Position numbers and translations under genes: made by a program
Shown: positions 6,914-11,182 of the stretch, piece by piece
Layout: each line of letters begins with the position of its first letter
Numbering within the stretch: position 1 is the first letter of the stretch
The notes under the pieces: model-generated
The model's input: the letters and a program-made list of their open reading frames with translations, nothing else
The model's database searches: none
Told to the model about the DNA's origin: nothing
Source: an uncultured Christensenellaceae bacterium
Lineage (GTDB): Bacteria; Bacillota; Clostridia; Christensenellales; CAG-138
Length of the DNA: 11,182 bases
Reading direction: 5' to 3'
Assembly (NCBI GenBank): GCA_902475645.1
Contig: CABSAH010000042.1
Span: 1-11,182, forward strand

Positions 6914-6950
6914 GGGGGTACTATGCTATTGCATAATACCCCGTGTTTTT
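6914..6950 (+). terminator. Intrinsic terminator after the glycosyltransferase gene, in the gap leader
   Basis: GGGGTA (6915-6920) pairs with TACCCC (6937-6942) and TATGC (6922-6926) with GCATA (6931-6935), separated by one C/A mismatch, with a TATT loop. It is followed by GTGTTTTT. This is a strong stem with a T-run 65 bp after the glycosyltransferase stop. If gap is transcribed from a promoter upstream of it, it would act as an attenuator. Confidence 0.8.
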
Positions 6951-6978
6951 GTTAATATTATGCCATTAAGGGACAATA

Positions 6979-7006
6979 TCGGCTGTATAAGCCGAGTTTA
7001 TATTTT
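6979..7006 (+). promoter_or_regulatory. Second hairpin in the gap 5' leader
   Basis: TCGGCT (6979-6984) pairs with AGCCGA (6990-6995) around GTATA and is followed by GTTTATATTTT. The stem is short, so it is a weak terminator at best and may be a leader structure. It lies about 30 bases upstream of the gap ribosome binding site. Possible -35/-10 boxes around it (TTGTTA 6949-6954 with GACAAT 6972-6977) are weak. Confidence 0.4.
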
Positions 7007-7036
7007 CAAAATTTGTAGTTATGGAGGAACTGTGTT

Positions 7037-8050
7037 ATGGCAGTAAAAATCGGCATCAACGGCTTTGGCCGCATAGGCAGGCTTGTATTGCGCGTTTGCG
7101 CGGAAAATCCGAATATGGAGGTGGTCGGTATAAACGATCCCTTTATCCATGCGGATTATATGGCATATATGACAAAGTTCGATACCGTTCACGGCACCTT
7201 TAGGGGCGAGGTGAGCGCGCATGACGATAAGCTTGTTGTAAACGGGCGCGAGATACAGGTATATCAGGAAATGAACGCGGGCGACATACCCTGGAAGGCT
7301 TGCGGCGCGGAGTACATAGTTGAATCCAGCGGCGTGAACACCACCACCGAAAAGGCCTCCGCGCACCTTGCGGGCGGGGCTAAGAAGGTTATAATAACCG
7401 CGCCCTCAAGCGACGCAAAAATGTTCGTAATGGGCGTGAACAGCGATGAATACACAAAGGATATGAACGTTGTATCCAACGCAAGCTGCACCACCAACTG
7501 CCTTGCGCCGCTTGCCAAGGTTATTGAGGAAAACTTCGGCATTATAGAAGGGCTTATGACAACCGTTCATTCCATCACCGCAACGCAGAAAACCGTTGAC
7601 GGCCCTTCCAAGAAGGACTGGCGCGGCGGACGCGCGGCTGCGCATAACCTTATACCCAGCTCCACCGGCGCCGCAAAGGCCGTTGGCAAGGTGATACCGG
7701 AGCTGAACGGCAAGCTTACGGGGCTTAGCATCCGCGTGCCCACTCCGGATGTATCCATAGTGGATTTGACCTGCCGCATTGAAAAGGCAGCAACGTATGA
7801 TGAAATAAAGCAGGCGGTAAAGGCGGCGAGCGAGAGCGAACGCTGGAAGGGCATAATAGGCTATACCGAACAGGCCGTCGTATCCAGCGATTTTTACAGC
7901 GACCCGCACATCTGCGTGTTCGACGCTACGGCCGGCATAAGCCTTAACCCCAATTTTGTAAAGCTAATAGCCTGGTACGATAACGAATGGGGCTATTCCA
8001 ACAAGGTTGTTGAGCTTATAGCGCACATGGCTGAGGTTGACGCGCAGTAA
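7037..8050 (+). CDS. gap: Type I glyceraldehyde-3-phosphate dehydrogenase (NAD+)
   Basis: A 337-residue cytosolic enzyme that oxidises and phosphorylates glyceraldehyde 3-phosphate to 1,3-bisphosphoglycerate in glycolysis. Rossmann start INGFGRIGR (7-15), Asp34 in GINDP as expected for NAD+ use, catalytic SNASCTTNC with Cys151, and His178 in TTVHS. The phosphate-site segments SSTGAAKAVGKVIPELNGK and RVPTPDVSIVDLT and the end WYDNEWGYSNKVV are all intact. The APSSDAKMFVMGVN segment resembles the Escherichia coli/eukaryotic type rather than the APGKGEDVTIVMGVN form of Bacillus GapA. GGAGG at 7023-7027 lies nine bases before the ATG. It forms a single-gene unit with no pgk or tpi beside it and is closed by two terminators. 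Its first Ile codons are ATC, unlike the ATA-rich neighbours. Confidence 0.98.
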   Translation: MAVKIGINGFGRIGRLVLRVCAENPNMEVVGINDPFIHADYMAYMTKFDTVHGTFRGEVSAHDDKLVVNGREIQVYQEMNAGDIPWKACGAEYIVESSGVNTTTEKASAHLAGGAKKVIITAPSSDAKMFVMGVNSDEYTKDMNVVSNASCTTNCLAPLAKVIEENFGIIEGLMTTVHSITATQKTVDGPSKKDWRGGRAAAHNLIPSSTGAAKAVGKVIPELNGKLTGLSIRVPTPDVSIVDLTCRIEKAATYDEIKQAVKAASESERWKGIIGYTEQAVVSSDFYSDPHICVFDATAGISLNPNFVKLIAWYDNEWGYSNKVVELIAHMAEVDAQ

Positions 8051-8066
8051 CATAATAAAGCACGGT

Positions 8067-8094
8067 AAACGGGGCGGCGAAACGCCCCGTTTTT
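8067..8094 (+). terminator. Strong intrinsic terminator of gap
   Basis: AAACGGGGCG (8067-8076) pairs perfectly with CGCCCCGTTT (8083-8092) around a GCGAAA loop, ending in a five-base T-run. It begins 17 bp after the gap stop. Confidence 0.92.
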
Positions 8095-8106
8095 AAGTGC
8101 CCATAA

Positions 8107-8131
8107 AAAAAGTGGCTGCACGCCGCTTTTT
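8107..8131. terminator. Second tandem terminator, bidirectional shape
   Basis: AAAAAGTGGC (8107-8116) pairs with GCCGCTTTTT (8122-8131) with one G-U wobble, loop TGCAC. An A-run precedes and a T-run follows, so it could work on either strand. It follows the first gap terminator by 12 bp and insulates the ABC operon from gap read-through. Confidence 0.8.
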
Positions 8132-8167
8132 AATTTATGAACAATGGTTAAATAATCCATGGGCTGA

Positions 8168-8197
8168 TTGACAATATAACGGGGATTTTATTATAAT
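8168..8197 (+). promoter_or_regulatory. Consensus promoter of the ABC transporter operon
   Basis: A perfect TTGACA (8168-8173) and a perfect TATAAT (8192-8197) are separated by 18 bp. The inferred start site near 8204 leaves a leader of about 37 nt before the ATG at 8241. Confidence 0.85.
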
Positions 8198-8240
8198 TTT
8201 TGTATATTAAGGCGAAAAATGCAGGGCGGGGAGGATAAAT

Positions 8241-8954
8241 ATGCTGCGCATAGAGAATTTGACCAAAATATACGGGGAGCATAAGGCGGTGGATGATCTT
8301 TCGCTGCACATTGCCCCGGGCGAGATATACGGCTTTATAGGCCATAACGGCGCGGGCAAGACAACAACGCTTAAATCCGTGGCGGGGATACTGCGCTTTG
8401 ACGCGGGGGAGATATTTATAAACGGCAAATCCATAAAGGCGGAGCCCGTTGCCTGCAAGCGCGAAATGGCGTATATTCCGGATAATCCCGATATGTATGA
8501 ATTTCTTTCGGGCATAAAGTATCTCAACTTCGTTGCGGATATATACGGCATGAGCAAGGCCGAGCGCGAGGAGCGCATAGCAAAATATGCGGATATATTT
8601 GAGCTTACAAAGGATTTGGCGCAGCCCGTAAGCGCATATTCGCACGGCATGAAGCAGAAGCTTGCCATAATAAGCGCGCTTATGCATAAGCCAAAGCTCC
8701 TTTTGATGGATGAACCCTTCGTGGGGCTTGACCCGATAGCCACGCATCAGCTAAAGGGCATTATGCGCGAAATGTGCAATGACGGCGGGGCGATATTCTT
8801 TTCCACCCATGTTTTGGAGGTTGCGGAAAAGCTTTGCGATAAAATAGCCATTATAAAGGGCGGCAAGCTGCTAAAGTTCGGCACCATGGAGCAGGTGAAG
8901 GGCGATGCCTCGCTTGAAAACGTGTTCCTTGAACTGGAGGAAGAAAATGTTTAG
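8241..8954 (+). CDS. ABC transporter ATP-binding protein, EcsA-like
   Basis: A 237-residue nucleotide-binding subunit. Walker A GHNGAGKTT (34-42), signature YSHGMKQKL (133-141; SHGMK replaces LSGGQ), Walker B LLLMDEP (153-159) with catalytic Glu158, D-loop GLD (162-164) and switch His190. At the Q-loop site it reads YIPDNPDMY (78-86), the YIPExP-type variant known from EcsA, with Asp in place of Gln. The DEPFVGLDPIA stretch also resembles EcsA. GGGGAGGA lies six bases before the ATG. The last codons overlap the permease start by 8 bp, so the two proteins form one transporter. EcsA-type exporters are linked to secretion and proteolysis in Bacillus, but substrate identity cannot be read here. 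Confidence 0.95.
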   Translation: MLRIENLTKIYGEHKAVDDLSLHIAPGEIYGFIGHNGAGKTTTLKSVAGILRFDAGEIFINGKSIKAEPVACKREMAYIPDNPDMYEFLSGIKYLNFVADIYGMSKAEREERIAKYADIFELTKDLAQPVSAYSHGMKQKLAIISALMHKPKLLLMDEPFVGLDPIATHQLKGIMREMCNDGGAIFFSTHVLEVAEKLCDKIAIIKGGKLLKFGTMEQVKGDASLENVFLELEEENV

Positions 8955-10554
8955 GGCGCTTGTTAAAACGCGGCTTGCGGCGCTGTGGGCGGCCTTTTCA
9001 AACGGCAGGCGCCGTGCCAAAAACGGCAAAAAGCCTTCCAAAATAGCCGAAATAGGCATTGCGATATTGCTGATATGCGCTGTGGTCATGTGCGCGGGTA
9101 TGTTTTTCGCGCTGTTTTTAGGCATTGCGGAGCCGTATTATGCGCAGGGCATAGGCTGGCTGTATTTTGCGCTTGCGGGCATATTGGCGGCGGCGTATTG
9201 CCTTATGGGTTCAGTATTCATGGCGCAGGATCAGCTTTATAATGCGCGGGATAACGAATTGCTGCTTGCCATGCCCGTTACGAGCGCGGCAATACTGGGC
9301 AGCCGCATGATAATGCTGCTTCTGCTCAATTATTTTTATGAGGCAATGGTGGCCGTTCCCGCAATAGCCATGTGGATGGCGGCGGGGCTTCCGGTAACTA
9401 TCGGCGGGGCAATATGCACGGCGGTGGGCTTCATTGTTCTGCCGCTGCTGCCGCTTACGCTAAGCTGTCTGCTTGGGTGGATAATTGCCGCCATAACCGC
9501 CCGTATGCGGCACAAGAATATAATATCGCTCGTGTTCTCGCTGCTGTTCCTTGCCGTATATATGTATTTTTATATGAATATACAAGGCTATATGCAGCAG
9601 CTTATGGCGGACGGGCTAAATATTGCCGATGCGTTTGAGCGCGGCCTGCCGCCGTTTTATTGGCTTGGCAACGCCGCGGCGAACGGGGATTTCGTTAAGC
9701 TTGTGCTGTTTGTGCTTTGCTGCGTTGTGCCGTTCGGCATACTGTATGCGGTGCTGTCAAAAAGCTTTATAGGCATAGCCACAGAAAGGCGCTCCGCCGC
9801 CAAGAAGGTATATAAGGGCGGGGAAATGCGCACGGGCAGCGCGTTTACGGCCGTTGTGAAAAAGGAGCTTGCGCGCTTTGTAAGCAATACTACATATATG
9901 ATAAACGCCGGCATGGGCATAGCCATGATGGCTGCCGCGGCAATATTCATGGCGGTGAAAAGGGCGCAGCTGATGGTGCTTATAAACGCCGCAGGCGCGG
10001 GCCATGCGGGGGCGATTGCGGGGCTGGTGGTATGCGTGCTTGCGAGCATGGTGTTCATATCCGCGCCGAGCATATCGCTTGAGGGCAAAAGCCTTTGGGT
10101 AATGCAATGTATGCCCATCCGCGGCGGGACGATACTGCGCGCCAAGGCCGCAACGCATATTCTTATAACCTTGCCCGCCGCCGCAATATGCACTGTTGCG
10201 GTGGGGGTAATACTTGGCGTGGGCGCGGCGGACTGCATTGCGGCGGTGCTGCTTGTAACGGCGTTTACGGTATTCACGGCGTATTTCGGCGTTGCGCTTA
10301 ACCTAAGGTTCCATAGGTTTGATTGGATAAACGAAGGCGCGGCGGTTAAAAGCGGAATGTCCGTTGTGCTTGCCATGTTCGGCTCAATGGCTATTTTGGC
10401 GATACCCGCGCTTATATACGCGCTGCTTGCGGCTGAATACATGAGCGCGGCGGCATATATGGCGCTGTGGGCGGCGGCGTTCGCGGCGGCAAGCATTGCG
10501 CTTGATGCATTGATAAAAAAGCGGGGCGATGAAAGGTATTCATACCTTGCCTAA
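8947..10554 (+). CDS. ABC exporter permease, ABC_tran_2-like
   Basis: A 535-residue membrane protein with about 12 hydrophobic segments (approximately 35-60, 71-93, 115-145, 150-180, 192-212, 250-270, 316-338, 355-376, 402-425, 428-452, 470-492, 500-522). A cytoplasmic basic stretch precedes the first helix (RRRAKNGKKPSK, 21-32) and a charged loop lies at about 278-315. The SLEGKSLWVMQCMPI segment (377-391) is typical of large permeases of the ABC_tran_2 type as I recall them. The start at 8947 follows GGAGG (8936-8940) by six bases and overlaps the ATPase stop by 8 bp; an in-frame ATG 42 nt upstream lies inside the ATPase gene without such a site. It pairs with the ATPase, probably for export of a lipid, peptide or drug. 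The partner is clear, the substrate is not. Confidence 0.88.
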   Translation: MFRALVKTRLAALWAAFSNGRRRAKNGKKPSKIAEIGIAILLICAVVMCAGMFFALFLGIAEPYYAQGIGWLYFALAGILAAAYCLMGSVFMAQDQLYNARDNELLLAMPVTSAAILGSRMIMLLLLNYFYEAMVAVPAIAMWMAAGLPVTIGGAICTAVGFIVLPLLPLTLSCLLGWIIAAITARMRHKNIISLVFSLLFLAVYMYFYMNIQGYMQQLMADGLNIADAFERGLPPFYWLGNAAANGDFVKLVLFVLCCVVPFGILYAVLSKSFIGIATERRSAAKKVYKGGEMRTGSAFTAVVKKELARFVSNTTYMINAGMGIAMMAAAAIFMAVKRAQLMVLINAAGAGHAGAIAGLVVCVLASMVFISAPSISLEGKSLWVMQCMPIRGGTILRAKAATHILITLPAAAICTVAVGVILGVGAADCIAAVLLVTAFTVFTAYFGVALNLRFHRFDWINEGAAVKSGMSVVLAMFGSMAILAIPALIYALLAAEYMSAAAYMALWAAAFAAASIALDALIKKRGDERYSYLA

Positions 10555-10584
10555 TAAAAAACCATAATTTGGCATAAATCTATA

Positions 10585-10632
10585 CTCCTTTTCGGGCCAC
10601 AATAATATTGAGCAACGAAAAGGAGGTTTTTT
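10585..10632 (+). promoter_or_regulatory. Hairpin that buries the DUF1540 ribosome binding site; terminator-like
   Basis: CTCCTTTTCG (10585-10594) pairs perfectly with CGAAAAGGAG (10616-10625), leaving a 21-nt loop, and is followed by G and six T. The 3' arm contains most of the AAAGGAGG (10619-10626) that serves the ATG at 10636. The structure could end transcripts leaving the ABC operon, block translation of the small gene, or both. No convincing promoter is seen between the permease stop and this stem, although TATACT (10581-10586) is present without a -35. Confidence 0.6.
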
Positions 10633-10635
10633 ATT

Positions 10636-10809
10636 ATGATGTCCGACAAGAGCGGAAAACAGACCATAGGCTGCCGCGTAACAAGCTGCAGGCATAACAG
10701 GAGCGGCTGCGACTGCGAGCTGAGCCGCATAGAGATAGAACCCCAATGCGGCTGCCATACCGGCGAGCCCTGCGACGAAAGCCTTTGCGGCAGCTATAAA
10801 TCAAGGTAA
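10636..10809 (+). CDS. DUF1540 Cys-rich miniprotein
   Basis: A 57-residue protein with eight cysteines (13, 18, 25, 27, 38, 40, 46, 51). The GCRVTSCRHNRSGCDCELSRIEI part matches the DUF1540 pattern CxVxxCxYNxxxxCxAxxIxV, and the cysteine spacing suggests a small metal-binding (probably zinc) or disulphide-rich fold. Function of the family is unknown. Start 10636 is chosen over the adjacent ATG at 10639 because AAAGGAGG ends nine bases before it. No signal peptide or membrane segment. It lies 81 bp downstream of the ABC permease and may be read from that operon, subject to the hairpin over its ribosome binding site. Codon use is like that of its neighbours except for fewer ATA codons, too few codons to weigh. 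Confidence 0.88.
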   Translation: MMSDKSGKQTIGCRVTSCRHNRSGCDCELSRIEIEPQCGCHTGEPCDESLCGSYKSR

Positions 10810-10903
10810 ATCGGTCTGAAAAAAGGAGCGGCAAAGCGTCGCGTGCCGATAGCGCGGTAATTCAAATTGCAAAATCGGCATCGGCCGAACAGGGCCGGAC
10901 AAC

Positions 10904-10946
10904 AGCACGGGCGACACCTAACTTGGGTTGGGTGCCGTCTGCTTTT
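10904..10946 (+). terminator. Probable terminator after the DUF1540 gene
   Basis: CACCTAAC (10915-10922) pairs with GTTGGGTG (10927-10934) with one wobble and a TTGG loop. An outer ACGG (10907-10910) / CCGT (10935-10938) extends it past a bulge, and TTTT follows at 10943-10946. The rest of the 248-bp gap between the two genes (10810-11057) holds a 7-bp inverted repeat TGCCGAT (10844-10850) / ATCGGCA (10874-10880) and the next promoter, with no further gene seen. Confidence 0.55.
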
Positions 10947-10989
10947 ACGGGGAGATTATAAGTCAATGCGATATTTTTCATAAAGCCTA

Positions 10990-11019
10990 TTGAAAAAGCC
11001 CGTGTTTATGCGCTATTAT
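10990..11019 (+). promoter_or_regulatory. Putative promoter of the right-edge gene
   Basis: TTGAAA (10990-10995), 18-bp spacer, TATTAT (11014-11019). The inferred start site is about 30 nt before the ATG at 11058. Confidence 0.55.
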
Positions 11020-11057
11020 GAGCATATACGCTAAGCGCGGACGGAGGTGAGCGACTT

Positions 11058-11182
11058 ATGGATATTACGTTTGTAAATCCGGGCGTTGATTATATGATTC
11101 AGCGGATTATGGACTTTCAGACCGAAACCGAATCAGCCTTTTGGTCTGAACCCCTATACCGTTTCTATCCGCAGCTTGATAA
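11058..11182 (+). CDS. Unrecognised protein, 5' part only (runs off the window)
   Basis: The first 41 codons of a gene that continues beyond the right edge. A strong GGAGGTGA (11043-11050) seven bases before the ATG and an upstream promoter support it as real. The visible N-terminus begins MDITFVNPGVDYMIQR and contains acidic and aromatic residues (FQTETESAFW, YRFYPQL). There is no signal peptide and no membrane helix in the visible part. I do not recognise a family from this fragment and assign no function. Confidence 0.75.
   Translation, partial: MDITFVNPGVDYMIQRIMDFQTETESAFWSEPLYRFYPQLD

Noticed and set aside
6850..7036. Metabolite riboswitch ahead of gap
   Set aside because: Only two simple stems are visible, with no multi-branch core or known conserved riboswitch sequence that I recognise.
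8148..8747. Minus-strand open frames opposite the ABC ATPase
   Set aside because: They run through the consensus promoter and the ATPase gene, which has all expected motifs.
9657..10496. 279-codon open frame on the minus strand
   Set aside because: It lies opposite the ABC permease; the Ala/Ser/Thr-rich translation is the usual mirror of GC-rich membrane-protein codons.
10810..11057. Small RNA or tRNA gene in the gap after DUF1540
   Set aside because: No cloverleaf, no T-loop GTTCRANNC box and no second promoter; the inverted repeats are explained as a terminator plus one weak dyad.
1..11182. CRISPR array, prophage, defence island or biosynthetic cluster
   Set aside because: No regularly spaced direct repeats, integrase, transposase, nuclease or assembly-line enzymes are found; the genes are ordinary chromosomal functions.

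Overview
The window reads as chromosomal housekeeping DNA from a Gram-positive anaerobe of the Bacillota, most likely class Clostridia. Pointers are a YugP-type zinc metalloprotease, a DUF1540 Cys-rich miniprotein, a DUF2975 + YozG-like XRE pair, an EcsA-like ABC ATPase, strong GGAGG ribosome binding sites and intrinsic terminators. Base composition looks close to even (judged by eye), with AUA strongly preferred for isoleucine. I cannot place it below class level with confidence.

Layout, left to right. (1) 1-120: fragment of a non-coding hairpin repeat element, cut by the window edge. (2) 122-2163, minus strand: a three-gene operon, DUF2975 membrane protein -> XRE regulator -> DUF4153/4173-like polytopic membrane protein, read from a promoter near 2200 that carries repeated TTTATCG boxes. 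(3) 2361-3068, plus: a YugP-family zinc metallopeptidase with an extended -10 promoter; it converges on (4) 5762-3208, minus: a membrane-anchored beta-propeller protein translationally coupled to radA. (5) 5917-6849, plus: a polyprenyl-phosphate type family 2 glycosyltransferase. (6) 7037-8050, plus: glyceraldehyde-3-phosphate dehydrogenase behind a structured leader and followed by two tandem terminators. (7) 8241-10554, plus: an ABC exporter pair driven by a consensus promoter. (8) 10636-10809, plus: a 57-residue DUF1540 protein whose ribosome binding site lies inside a hairpin. (9) 11058 to the right edge: start of an unrecognised gene.

Each transcription unit has its own signals and there is no sign of a prophage, transposase, CRISPR array, tRNA or rRNA. 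The units do not form one pathway. The central carbon (gap), DNA recombination (radA), cell-envelope (glycosyltransferase, YugP, propeller) and export functions merely sit next to each other.

I do not see a convincing new biological system. The signals most worth checking are regulatory: the hairpin over the DUF1540 ribosome binding site, the TTTATCG array in the DUF2975-XRE promoter, the two hairpins in the gap leader, and the pairing of an anchored beta-propeller with radA.
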